Origin: Rhodoferax sp. GW822-FHT02A01
Lineage (GTDB): Bacteria > Pseudomonadota > Gammaproteobacteria > Burkholderiales > Burkholderiaceae_C
Assembly (NCBI RefSeq): GCF_038784515.1
Contig: NZ_CP152376.1
Span: 3,348,001-3,412,000, forward strand
Length of the DNA stretch: 64,000 nt
Direction of reading: 5' to 3'
Shown here: piece by piece, positions 30,619 through 38,462 of the stretch
How positions within the stretch are numbered: position 1 is the stretch's first letter
How the letters are laid out: every line of letters starts with the position of its first letter
Position numbers and translations under genes: made by a program
Notes under the pieces: generated by a model
The model's input: the letters and a program-made list of their open reading frames with translations, nothing else
Told to the model about the DNA's origin: nothing
Database searches by the model: none

Positions 30619-30738
30619 ATGATGACGCTGGTTGAAATCGGCGCCATCTCGCAAATGTCCGAGAACACTTCCGCAATCTGTGGCGCTGCGCTGGGCATCT
30701 ACCTAGCAGACCGTTCGCTGTTCAAGCGGGGTAAATAG
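30619..30738 (+). CDS. Small phage-like ORF, possibly holin remnant
   Basis: 39 residues with a moderately hydrophobic centre ([12 protein letters not shown]) and a basic end (DRSLFKRGK), as in the C-terminal part of some phage holins. It lies just upstream of an endolysin operon. The gene seems cut at its 5' end by the junction with the kinase gene. Confidence 0.35.
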   Translation: MMTLVEIGAISQMSENTSAICGAALGIYLADRSLFKRGK

Positions 30739-30765
30739 TTTTTTTACAACCAAAGGAGCATTCAA

Positions 30766-31011
30766 ATGCACTACCGTAATGGCCGCGAGGCAAAAAATGG
30801 CGACACCATCATTCAAATTGGCTTTGATGGAAAGATCAATGCTTTGGGCGTGTTGGCAAATGCCACGCCCGGAAACGACTACTGCAACGGAACTATCGCT
30901 CAGATATTCCCGATGCCGACAAGCGCCTGCATGTGCGATTGCCTGCATGTCGAAGACCTGATGGAGCTTCTGAAACAAGCAGGCCTGGACAAGCGACCAG
31001 CAGGAAAGTAA
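30766..31011 (+). CDS. Small phage protein next to lysis genes
   Basis: 81 residues, starting MHYRNGREAKNGD, with a CMCDC cysteine cluster near residue 55 and a helical C-terminus. I recognise the pattern as a small prophage protein that often precedes endolysin genes, but its function is unknown. A strong ribosome site AAAGGAGC lies 6 bases before the ATG. Its stop overlaps the endolysin start (TAATG). Confidence 0.65.
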   Translation: MHYRNGREAKNGDTIIQIGFDGKINALGVLANATPGNDYCNGTIAQIFPMPTSACMCDCLHVEDLMELLKQAGLDKRPAGK

Positions 31012-31457
31012 TGGACGCCCTGGCCGTCACGTTGGAGCTTATCCGCAGGTTTGAGGGGCTCTATGCCTCTCCATACCTGTGTCCCGCTGGTGTACCGACT
31101 ATCGGCTATGGGGCTACCTACTACGAGGATGGGACTCGGGTAGCCCTGACAGATTCGCCGATTACCAGAGAGCGGGCAGAAGCACTCCTATTGTGGCACG
31201 TCAAGAGCGTGTACTTCCCCGCTGTTCTGCGCTGGTGCCCAGCCGTAATCCATGAAACACCTGGGCGCATCGCTGCGCTAATCGACTGGACTTTCAACCT
31301 TGGCAGCGGAAACCTGCGGGCATCAACCCTGCGCAAGAAGGTCAACTTGGCAGATTGGGGTAGCGTCCCGGCTGAACTTCTCAAATGGAACAAAGCAGGG
31401 GGCCGAGTTCTGCGCGGCCTTACTGCCAGACGGTCAGCAGAAGCATCGCTTATCTAG
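31011..31457 (+). CDS. Phage endolysin, GH24 lysozyme
   Basis: 148 residues of the phage-type lysozyme family (GH24): the catalytic Glu is in RRFEGL, followed by the typical PTIGYGATYYEDG segment and LIDWTFNLGSGNLRASTLRKK. It hydrolyses peptidoglycan at the end of phage infection. There is no signal peptide, so it would depend on a holin. The start is the ATG coupled to the preceding stop. It is one of three adjacent phage genes left from a decayed prophage. Confidence 0.88.
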   Translation: MDALAVTLELIRRFEGLYASPYLCPAGVPTIGYGATYYEDGTRVALTDSPITRERAEALLLWHVKSVYFPAVLRWCPAVIHETPGRIAALIDWTFNLGSGNLRASTLRKKVNLADWGSVPAELLKWNKAGGRVLRGLTARRSAEASLI

Positions 31458-31465
31458 GAGACCCA

Positions 31466-31645
31466 ATGCGCTCCATCATCCTTTCCTTAGCAGCTCTAGT
31501 AGCCCTTCCAGCCACAGCAGAAGCGCCTGAAATGCAGTACCACTATGGGTGCTCTGGTGACAAGCTGATCATCCAAATGGCAGTGTCAAAGAAGGGCGTG
31601 TTTCAGATCGTTCTACCGGCTGCGGTTTGTGGGCCGCAGGTGTGA
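31466..31645 (+). CDS. Small exported protein of phage lysis region
   Basis: 59 residues with a signal peptide (about 1-19, LSLAALVALPATAEA) and a short mature part with two Cys. Position directly after endolysin fits an accessory lysis protein, but it lacks the Pro-rich lipoprotein form of Rz1. A ribosome site TAGGAG precedes the ATG. Confidence 0.5.
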   Translation: MRSIILSLAALVALPATAEAPEMQYHYGCSGDKLIIQMAVSKKGVFQIVLPAAVCGPQV

Positions 31646-31727
31646 ATTGCAGACACGACAGCAGACATGATGCAGACGTGATTTATTATTGTAAGTGCCT
31701 GCTAACTGAATAACACGCATAGATGCG

Positions 31728-31784
31728 TGGTGCCCGGGGCCGGAATCGAACCGGCACGCCTTGCGGCGGGGGATTTTGAGTCCC
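31728..31784 (-). tRNA. tRNA-Leu(CAA) 3' fragment, probable attachment site
   Basis: On the minus strand the sequence holds the anticodon arm (loop CTCAAAA, anticodon CAA), the long variable arm, the T arm (GGTTCGATTCC), the 3' acceptor strand and an encoded CCA. The 5' half is missing: bases right of 31784 do not pair with the CCCGGGC acceptor strand and have no D arm. A tRNA 3' end beside an integrase is the standard footprint of site-specific integration. The gene is not a functional tRNA. Confidence 0.8.
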
Positions 31785-31891
31785 AATGCGAAATGGCTTA
31801 ACCATGCGGGTTACAGCCCGATTACTTCCGCATGATTTTCAACATTCCAATGCATTTCTCTCCTCACACGGACGCGTCTTGCGGAAGTGGT

Positions 31892-32893
31892 TTATCGTAC
31901 CGCTTTAAGCTCGTTGCCCTTGGTCCGGTAGTGTTTGACAGTGAGCGATTTACTGCTGTGTTGGAGCAACTTACTTGCCTCATCTACGTCTTCGGCGAGG
32001 TCAGCTGCCCGCTTGCGGGTATCGCGAAGGAACATGGCCTTTATGTCGTCGGCGAGCTTGGGGTAGGCGGCAGATGCCTTGATCCGGGCGGCGTCATAGC
32101 GGGTGCGCAGCATGGATTCAGACACCGCACGTCCGGTCTTGGTGGTGAGCAACATCACGCTCTCCGCGTTTCCACGGCGCTCGAGCAGAGCTGTGAGTAC
32201 TGGTGATTTCTCCACCACGAAAAAGTCCCATTTTCCGGTCTTCCCAGCCCGAAATCGCAGGCGGCCATCCACCGGCATGCGGACTGTGCGCGTGTCGGTC
32301 AGTCGCATGCCAGTGGTTGTGGCTATGTCCATGCAGTCGCGTAGCACTTGGTCAGCGTGCTCGTAGACGGCGTTGAACAATTCAGTTGTGACTTCGAATT
32401 CGCGGGGCTGCTCAGGGTTTTTCCAGCCCTTAACTCCTGCGGCGGGCCATGTCTTTTCGGTCATGCCCCATAACAGGGCCTTGCCCCAGATCACAGACAA
32501 CAGGGCCAACTCGCGGTTTCCCTGGGTCTTGGCGCTACGGCCATCCAGGTACTGGCGCAGTACCGGAAGAGTAATCTCGTGCCAGCCAGCTTTGCCGAAG
32601 ACCGGTTCGAGCTGGCGCAGATTCTTGGTGTAGCCCTTTACGGTCTCTGCCGAAGTGTAGGTGGGTAGAACCCGCTCCTTGAATTTATCGATGGCCTCTT
32701 GCACTCGACCCTTTGTCATGGGCAGGTGGTTTACCAGCCGATCCCATTGCTGGATCGCCGTGGCATAGTCGTTTCCCAGCGGCACATCGGGCTTTCCTGT
32801 ACCGCGCATGTCATACCAGTAGGACACCCACACCTGACCACCCTTGCCCTTACGGGTGTGTGAGCGAAGGCGCGGGTACTTCGACTTTTTCAT
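31892..32893 (-). CDS. Tyrosine-type site-specific integrase
   Basis: 333 residues with the phage-integrase catalytic pattern: Arg in TTGMRLTDTR, Arg in LRDTRKRAAD, His in LLQHSSKSLTVKH, and the nucleophile Tyr in HYRTKG near the C-terminus. An N-terminal SAM-like core-binding part (about 60-150) precedes it. Its 3' end lies about 110 bases from the tRNA-Leu fragment, as in phages whose int gene abuts attP. The start MKKSKY overlaps the stop of the upstream gene, so the longer frame to 33022 is rejected. Confidence 0.92.
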   Translation of the reverse strand: MKKSKYPRLRSHTRKGKGGQVWVSYWYDMRGTGKPDVPLGNDYATAIQQWDRLVNHLPMTKGRVQEAIDKFKERVLPTYTSAETVKGYTKNLRQLEPVFGKAGWHEITLPVLRQYLDGRSAKTQGNRELALLSVIWGKALLWGMTEKTWPAAGVKGWKNPEQPREFEVTTELFNAVYEHADQVLRDCMDIATTTGMRLTDTRTVRMPVDGRLRFRAGKTGKWDFFVVEKSPVLTALLERRGNAESVMLLTTKTGRAVSESMLRTRYDAARIKASAAYPKLADDIKAMFLRDTRKRAADLAEDVDEASKLLQHSSKSLTVKHYRTKGNELKAVR

Positions 32894-33096
32894 CGCAGTG
32901 CTGCCAAGTTGAGACCAGAGCTCGGCACTGTACGCCCTTCGAGCCAGGCTTGCACGTGTACCCTTGACACAATTACTCGAGGGCCATCTGTTCGGTGCGG
33001 CAAGGATCGTTCTTTTAGCCAATTTGATTGATGGCCTGCACGCCTGTATCCAGTTAGATGCAATAGCTCACTGTTTGAAAGGTACTCAGTCAGCAT
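32890..33096 (-). CDS. DUF4224 protein, putative excisionase partner
   Basis: 68 residues. LSNSELLHLTGYRRAGHQSNWLKERSLPH followed by a V-R segment is the DUF4224 pattern, a small DNA-binding module regularly found just upstream of tyrosine integrases and thought to act as an excisionase or regulator. Its stop overlaps the integrase start (ATGA). Confidence 0.75.
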   Translation of the reverse strand: MLTEYLSNSELLHLTGYRRAGHQSNWLKERSLPHRTDGPRVIVSRVHVQAWLEGRTVPSSGLNLAALR

Positions 33097-33640
33097 TTGA
33101 CGCCCCCTGCAACTTCGGAAACTGAGACGGCGAGCTGTTGCGTCGCACTGAATATAGTGCGGGTAGTGTCGACAGGCCCTGTGCCGTTTGCCGCTCCCAG
33201 TTTTTCGGCGAACAGTGCTCCCTGTATGGGGTGGACATGGTGAGTTGCATCGTTTTCAAAATCACTTACAGATGTAATGATTTTGGGTCCAAATCGACTT
33301 CAACTCATCGCCGTAAAGCGGTGTCCATGTACCACTATCGGACCAAAAGTTGTAGGTTTTCCATCGGTTTTGCCATTTTTGTCGTCGAAATCGAATCCAG
33401 CGATTGCTCAATCAGACTGGCAAGCCACAGGTTGACGTAAAAATTAGATCTCCAAACAGCTGACGCTTGCAGGCGTCTCAATCGTGCCCATAGCGGGTGC
33501 TCGGATTGGGCGCGTAAATGTCAGCTCCTTCGAAAAGCTGACACTTGACATTTTCCCGGCTGCAATTAAGCGCAATGAGCATTGGTTCCCTGCGAAACCC
33601 TATCAGTCGCTTAAGTAGATCAACTAGAACTTGCGCTTTT
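33097..33640. other. Gene-poor stretch between integrase and rpiR-type gene
   Basis: No convincing gene. A + strand frame from 33448 to 33618 (56 codons, no ATG) reads like protein, ending WFPAKPYQSLK, and may be the tail of a lost gene. A 100-codon + frame at 33138-33440 looks random. Confidence 0.4.
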
Positions 33641-34507
33641 CTACTTCTGCTGGGTTACAGTCGGAATCCTTGGCTCTACCTGTTTCTGAAGTTTAGATGC
33701 CAAATTAACCAGCAAGGCCTGGGCTAAACACATAGGGGCTGCAAGTGATCTTGAAAACGAATACTCGTGTTCTGGCACCGTAAAAAGGACCGAGGCGTTT
33801 TTGGCCAATGGCGAGAGAGTTGAATCTGAGATAGCCAAGATAGGCACCTGACGGCTGCCGCAGCTCTCCACTACATTTACTACTTCGTTGGCATAGAAGC
33901 GAAAAGACACGGCGATCAACATATCCCTTGGCCGAATGAGATTTGCCATGTGGGTCGTAAGCCCGCCACTGGCGTCCAACAAGACGGCGCGCTTGCCCAA
34001 CATGGTGAGAACGTAGCGCATTAACTCCACCACAGGTGCAGAGCGCAACTGGCCTATGAGATAGATTGTGTCGGCGACCTCCATCATCTTAGTTGCTTTG
34101 GCCACATCTCCTTTGGAGGTCAGTTCGACGAGTTCTTGCAGCGACGCAATGTCGCGGTGTACCAAGTCTTGCAGAAATGTGGATGTTGTGCTGTGGTCTG
34201 CAAGCTCAGACTGGAGCGCCTTTACGCGGGCATTAAATCCGGGTGCAGCCGTAGATAAACGCTGTTGATAGAGCTGCTGCAGTTCCTTGAATCCTTTGTA
34301 GCCCAGTGCCTGTGCAAAGCGCACAAAGCTGGATGCATGGATACCGCAAGTCTCTGCGATCGAATTTACGGGTTTGATGGCGACTTCATTGGGGTTTTGC
34401 GTAAGGTACACGGCGATTGACTGATACGACTTGCTCATGTCCTCATAGCGCTCATGGATCACCCGGATGAGCTCTTCGTAATCTTTGGGAGGAGTGACTT
34501 GTTGCAT
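33641..34507 (-). CDS. iolR: RpiR/MurR-family regulator, probable inositol repressor
   Basis: 288 residues: an N-terminal RpiR HTH (about 1-80, with NSIAETCGIHASSFVRFAQALGYKGF) and a C-terminal SIS sugar-phosphate-binding domain (about 125-265, with IYLIGQLRSAPVVELMRY, MLIAVSFRFYANE and VPILAISDS). Such regulators control inositol genes in several Proteobacteria. It lies at the left edge of the iol locus, and the palindrome GCAAT-N4-ATTGC recurs in iol promoters. An ATTGCAAT sequence lies 20 bases before its own start (34528-34535). The name is by context. Confidence 0.82.
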   Translation of the reverse strand: MQQVTPPKDYEELIRVIHERYEDMSKSYQSIAVYLTQNPNEVAIKPVNSIAETCGIHASSFVRFAQALGYKGFKELQQLYQQRLSTAAPGFNARVKALQSELADHSTTSTFLQDLVHRDIASLQELVELTSKGDVAKATKMMEVADTIYLIGQLRSAPVVELMRYVLTMLGKRAVLLDASGGLTTHMANLIRPRDMLIAVSFRFYANEVVNVVESCGSRQVPILAISDSTLSPLAKNASVLFTVPEHEYSFSRSLAAPMCLAQALLVNLASKLQKQVEPRIPTVTQQK

Positions 34508-34578
34508 GATTGTGAATTTACAACGTTTATTGCAATGTGGAAATGATTTTCAAGATATTTTTAAACTGCATGGAACGT

Positions 34579-35532
34579 TCAAGTTGACGAAGACATTCGC
34601 GAAAAGCCGCCAGCAAAGCGCTGGCGCAGGTGTTTGACCAGCACCGCTACGGTTCGGGGTACATGGGGACTGTAGGGCCGTATAAGGTACAGGTGCTCAG
34701 CGAATGCACGCACACTTCGCCACTTGGGCAACACACCCACCAACTTACCCGACCGGATGTGTGACTGTGCCGTGAAGTCGGGTAGCAGGGCGATGCCCAG
34801 CCCAGATAAGGCTGCATCGCGCAGTGACTCGCTGTTGTTGGCCGCCAGACAGCCAGATACTTGCACCGTGACCAATGCGTCCGTAGCGCGGCTGTTGCGT
34901 GCCTCAAAGGTCCATGCCGCACTTTCGTTGGCACGGGGATAGTGCAGGCAGTTGTGGTTACGCAGGTCCGCAGGCTCCTTCACTTCGCCTGCGCGACGCA
35001 AGTAGCCTGGCGTCGCCACCAGGAGCGTTTCGGTCTTGCACAGTGGCCAAGCCACGTGCGTTTCGGGCGGGGACGCGGCATGCCTGACGGCAAGATCAAA
35101 GCCCTCTTTTCCTAGTGAGCGCAAGCGGTCGGACATGTCGAGTTCAATGCGTACTTCGGGAAAGTCCTTGAAAAACGCAGGTAGTTGAGGCACCAATTGC
35201 TGCCGCGCAAAAGCGACCGGCGCTGTAATGCGCACCAGTCCGCGAGGGGTTTCCGCCATGTCCTTTACCTGGTCAAAGCTTTGTGCAATATGTTCAAAGG
35301 AAGACTGTGTTTCATCGACCAAGCGCTGTCCAGCTTCGGTCAGTCGCACGCTGCGGGTGGTTCGTTGTACCAGGCTTACACCGGCTATGCGTTCCAGCTC
35401 GGCAATGCGCTGGCTCATGGCAGCCTTGCTCACATTCAATCGTTCCGCTGCTGCGGTATAGCTGCCCTGACCCGCCAGGGTGGCAAGCCAGTAAATGTGG
35501 CTCCAGAGGGATTCTATATTTTGTTCTTTCAT
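34579..35532 (-). CDS. LysR-family transcriptional regulator
   Basis: 317 residues with a winged HTH (about 12-70, GSYTAAAERLNVSKAAMSQR) and a periplasmic-binding-like effector domain with the usual PRGLVRITAPVAFARQQLVPQL opening. It is divergent from the mmsA/iolA gene, so that gene is its likely target. The start at MKEQNI aligns with family N-termini; the longer frame to 35616 would run through the operator palindrome. Effector unknown. Confidence 0.88.
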   Translation of the reverse strand: MKEQNIESLWSHIYWLATLAGQGSYTAAAERLNVSKAAMSQRIAELERIAGVSLVQRTTRSVRLTEAGQRLVDETQSSFEHIAQSFDQVKDMAETPRGLVRITAPVAFARQQLVPQLPAFFKDFPEVRIELDMSDRLRSLGKEGFDLAVRHAASPPETHVAWPLCKTETLLVATPGYLRRAGEVKEPADLRNHNCLHYPRANESAAWTFEARNSRATDALVTVQVSGCLAANNSESLRDAALSGLGIALLPDFTAQSHIRSGKLVGVLPKWRSVRAFAEHLYLIRPYSPHVPRTVAVLVKHLRQRFAGGFSRMSSST

Positions 35533-35538
35533 CATCCT

Positions 35539-35560
35539 ATTGTTTATCAATATGAACAAT
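35539..35560. promoter_or_regulatory. Operator-like palindrome between lysR and mmsA
   Basis: ATTGTTTAT-CAAT-ATGAACAAT: 9-base arms matching at 8 positions, directly upstream of the LysR start. A related half-site TGTTCAT occurs again at 35579-35585. This spacing fits a LysR recognition and activation site pair controlling both divergent genes. Confidence 0.65.
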
Positions 35561-35652
35561 GAATTCAAGTCTATGGCCTGTTCATTTGAATAACCTGCAC
35601 CTAAACTGCGTTTCATCTTTCATCACTATCCCTACTTTTGAGACCCCCATCC

Positions 35653-37176
35653 ATGACCCCCTATTCCGATACCGCTGAAGTTGCCCAGTACATCCAGGGC
35701 GCACGCACCGCCGGCACCAGCACGCGCACGCAACCGGTCTACAACCCCGCCACAGGTGCCGTGGCGCGTCAGGTGCGCCTGGGCAATGCCGCCGATGTAG
35801 CCGCCGCCGTGGCATCTGCTAACGCGGCATTCCCCGCCTGGGCCGACACGCCACCCATCCGGCGCGCGCGCATCATGTTCAAGTTTCTGGAGCTGCTCAA
35901 TGCCCGGAAGGACGAACTGGCCCGCGTGATCACCGCCGAACATGGCAAGGTGTTTACCGATGCGCAGGGTGAAGTCTCGCGCGGCATCGACATCGTCGAG
36001 TTTTCCTGCGGCATTGCGCAGTTGCTCAAGGGTGACTTCACCGACCAGGTGAGTACCGGCATCGACAATTGGACGCTGCGCCAGCCCTTGGGCGTGGTGG
36101 CCGGCATCACGCCGTTCAACTTCCCTGTGATGGTGCCCATGTGGATGTTCCCGGTGGCGATTGCCGCAGGCAACACCTTTGTCTTGAAGCCCAGTCCGCT
36201 GGACCCCAGCCCCAGCCTGCTGATTGCCGACCTGTTCAAGCAAGCCGGCCTGCCCGACGGTGTGTTCAACGTGGTGCAGGGCGACAAGGAAGCCGTGGAC
36301 GCATTGCTGGAACACCCCGATGTGAAGGCCATCAGCTTCGTGGGCTCCACACCCATTGCCAACCACATCTATGAAACCGGCGCGCGCCACGGTAAACGCG
36401 TGCAGGCCCTGGGCGGTGCCAAGAACCACATGGTGGTGATGCCCGATGCCGACATCGATCAGGCCGTGGACGCCCTGGTGGGCGCGGGCTATGGCTCGGC
36501 TGGTGAACGCTGCATGGCCATCAGCGTGGCGGTGCTGGTGGGGGATGTAGGCGATCGCCTGATTCCCAAACTGCTGGAGCGCACCAAATCCCTGAAGGTG
36601 CTGGACGGCATGAACCTCGCTGCCGAGATGGGCCCCATCGTGACCCAGGCCGCGCACGCGCGCATCACCGGCTACATCGAACAAGGTGTGAAGGAAGGCG
36701 CCACGCTCTTGCACGACGGTCGTACCTTCAGCGGCAAGGCCGCCGGTGCGGGCTGTGACAACGGTTTCTGGATGGGTGGCACGCTGTTTGACAACGTCAC
36801 GCCCGAGATGAAGATCTACAAGGAGGAGATCTTCGGCCCGGTGCTGTCCTGCGTGCATGTGAAAGACCTGGCCCAGGCGGTGAACCTGATCAACGCGCAT
36901 GAGTTCGGCAACGGTGTCTCCTGCTTCACCCGCGACGGCAATGTGGCACGCGAATTCAGCCGCCGCATCCAGGTGGGCATGGTGGGCATCAACGTGCCGA
37001 TTCCCGTGCCCATGGCCTGGCACGGCTTTGGTGGCTGGAAGAAGAGCCTGTTTGGCGACATGCACGCCTATGGCGAAGAGGGCGTGCGCTTCTATACCAA
37101 GCAAAAGAGCATCATGCAGCGCTGGCCCGAGAGCATTGGCAAGGGTGCCGAGTTTGTGATGCCTACGGCCAAGTAA
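35653..37176 (+). CDS. mmsA: Methylmalonate-semialdehyde dehydrogenase (CoA-acylating)
   Basis: 507 residues, the usual size. The aldehyde dehydrogenase fold shows the cofactor segment [18 protein letters not shown], the family-specific [14 protein letters not shown] and the active-site Cys in [11 protein letters not shown]. The enzyme (MmsA/IolA) converts malonic or methylmalonic semialdehyde to acetyl- or propionyl-CoA, the last step of inositol breakdown and also part of valine catabolism. The ATG at 35653 gives the normal N-terminus; the frame is open from a TTG at 35638. Placement in the iol locus favours the inositol role (iolA). Confidence 0.93.
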   Translation: MTPYSDTAEVAQYIQGARTAGTSTRTQPVYNPATGAVARQVRLGNAADVAAAVASANAAFPAWADTPPIRRARIMFKFLELLNARKDELARVITAEHGKVFTDAQGEVSRGIDIVEFSCGIAQLLKGDFTDQVSTGIDNWTLRQPLGVVAGITPFNFPVMVPMWMFPVAIAAGNTFVLKPSPLDPSPSLLIADLFKQAGLPDGVFNVVQGDKEAVDALLEHPDVKAISFVGSTPIANHIYETGARHGKRVQALGGAKNHMVVMPDADIDQAVDALVGAGYGSAGERCMAISVAVLVGDVGDRLIPKLLERTKSLKVLDGMNLAAEMGPIVTQAAHARITGYIEQGVKEGATLLHDGRTFSGKAAGAGCDNGFWMGGTLFDNVTPEMKIYKEEIFGPVLSCVHVKDLAQAVNLINAHEFGNGVSCFTRDGNVAREFSRRIQVGMVGINVPIPVPMAWHGFGGWKKSLFGDMHAYGEEGVRFYTKQKSIMQRWPESIGKGAEFVMPTAK

Positions 37177-37203
37177 GCCAAGAAACCAATACCGGAAGCT
37201 TGA

Positions 37204-37244
37204 GAAGCCCTCCGCGGACGCGCAAAGCGGTCGCGGAGGGCTTC
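37204..37244 (+). terminator. Strong hairpin after mmsA
   Basis: A perfect 13-bp stem (37204-37216 with 37232-37244) with a 15-base loop and GC-rich base. The following bases are CTTCTTCG rather than a pure T run, so termination is likely but not textbook. Confidence 0.65.
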
Positions 37245-37365
37245 CTTCTTCGCGCCTTATTGCCCGCTCAAGCTTCTCCAACAACGGGGTTGAAATGGAT
37301 GTCCGGATGCGTTAGATCTGAGCTCATAAATTTGTTGTCCAAGCTATTGCAGGAAATACAGATGC

Positions 37366-37400
37366 GCAATTAAAATTGCATTATGCTGTATTTATGCAAT
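37366..37400. promoter_or_regulatory. iolE promoter operator, GCAAT-N4-ATTGC
   Basis: GCAAT-TAAA-ATTGC at 37366-37379 is the shared iol palindrome; a further GCAAT half-site follows at 37396-37400. Together they lie about 100-130 bases upstream of iolE. The rest of 37245-37493 is AT-rich and holds no gene. Confidence 0.68.
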
Positions 37401-37493
37401 AAATGCTTCGATAACAGTTGATTTTGGGTCGCTGCTGGCAGCCTTGCTTTACGACTTTTCACCCCCGTGAGACAAATACATTTAGGAGACAAA

Positions 37494-38393
37494 ATGAAGG
37501 CAAAACTTGGAATCGCCCCGATAGCATGGTCCAACGATGACCTGCCCGAACTCGGTGGCGATGTCAGCTTGGAGACGTGCCTGAGCGAGGCGCGCATGGC
37601 CGGCTTTACCGGCATTGAAACCGGCGGCAAATTTCCTCAGGATGCAGCTGTTTTGGGCCCCATCCTCAAGGCCCACGACATCCGGCTGTGTGGCGGCTGG
37701 TTCTCCGGCTTGCTGCTGGATTCAGAGCTGGCAGCCGAGAAGGAGCGAATCGCCCAGCAGCTCGCCACCTTCAAGGCTCTGGGCGCGCCGTGCATCGTCT
37801 ATGGCGAAACGGCAGGAACCATCCAGGGCGACCGCCATGCTCCCCTGAATACGCGGCGCACACTTTCTGAAGACCAGATCAAGATCTACGCACGCAAGAT
37901 GACCGCGTTTGCGGAGTGGTGCGCAGAGCAGGGCATGCCCATCGCCTTCCACCACCACATGGCCGCGCCCATAGAGACCGAGCAGGATCTGGATTTGATG
38001 ATGAAGCATTCGGGATCTACGCTGCCGTTGTTGTTTGATGCTGGACACATGGCCTTTGCCGGTGGCGATGTCTTGCGCGTCATTGACAAACATGCCAAAC
38101 GCATCAGCCACGTCCATGCCAAGAACATCCGGCGCAACGTGGTGGACAGCCTGGACCGCAGCAAGGACAGCTTTCTGGATGCCGTTTTGAAAGGCGCCTT
38201 CACCGTGCCGGGTGATGGCTCGCTGGACTTCGAAACGATTGTCAAACGCCTGGCGTCGCACGGTTATGAAGGCTGGTTTGTAGTTGAGGCCGAGCAAGAC
38301 CCCAAACCCAATCCGCCCTTGAAGATGGCGCAAATCGGTCATAAGGAATTGTTGCGCGTCATGCAAGCCGCGGGTTACGAAGTAGTCACCTGA
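37494..38393 (+). CDS. iolE: Myo-inosose-2 dehydratase
   Basis: 299 residues with the xylose-isomerase-like TIM barrel of IolE: the opening KAKLGIAPIAWSNDDLPELGGD, metal-site segments AFHHHMAAPIETE, LLFDAGHMAFAGGD and HVHAKNIRR. It dehydrates 2-keto-myo-inositol. The ATG at 37494 has the ribosome site AGGAGAC 4 bases upstream. iolC and iolB follow in the same direction. Confidence 0.95.
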   Translation: MKAKLGIAPIAWSNDDLPELGGDVSLETCLSEARMAGFTGIETGGKFPQDAAVLGPILKAHDIRLCGGWFSGLLLDSELAAEKERIAQQLATFKALGAPCIVYGETAGTIQGDRHAPLNTRRTLSEDQIKIYARKMTAFAEWCAEQGMPIAFHHHMAAPIETEQDLDLMMKHSGSTLPLLFDAGHMAFAGGDVLRVIDKHAKRISHVHAKNIRRNVVDSLDRSKDSFLDAVLKGAFTVPGDGSLDFETIVKRLASHGYEGWFVVEAEQDPKPNPPLKMAQIGHKELLRVMQAAGYEVVT

Positions 38394-38462
38394 CACAGCT
38401 TGACGGTGTGCACCCGGGCATTCCCCGGTACACGCCCCTCTCGGCCACCTGAGCAAGAGCAC

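Noticed and set aside
31728..31817. Complete tRNA-Leu gene
   Set aside because: The 5' half does not pair with the CCCGGGC acceptor strand and has no D arm; only the 3' half is real.
33138..33440. 100-codon + strand frame right of the integrase
   Set aside because: Composition looks random, no ribosome site, no family likeness.
35632..37284. 550-codon open frame opposite mmsA
   Set aside because: Shadow frame; it overlaps the LysR-mmsA promoter and has no recognisable domain.
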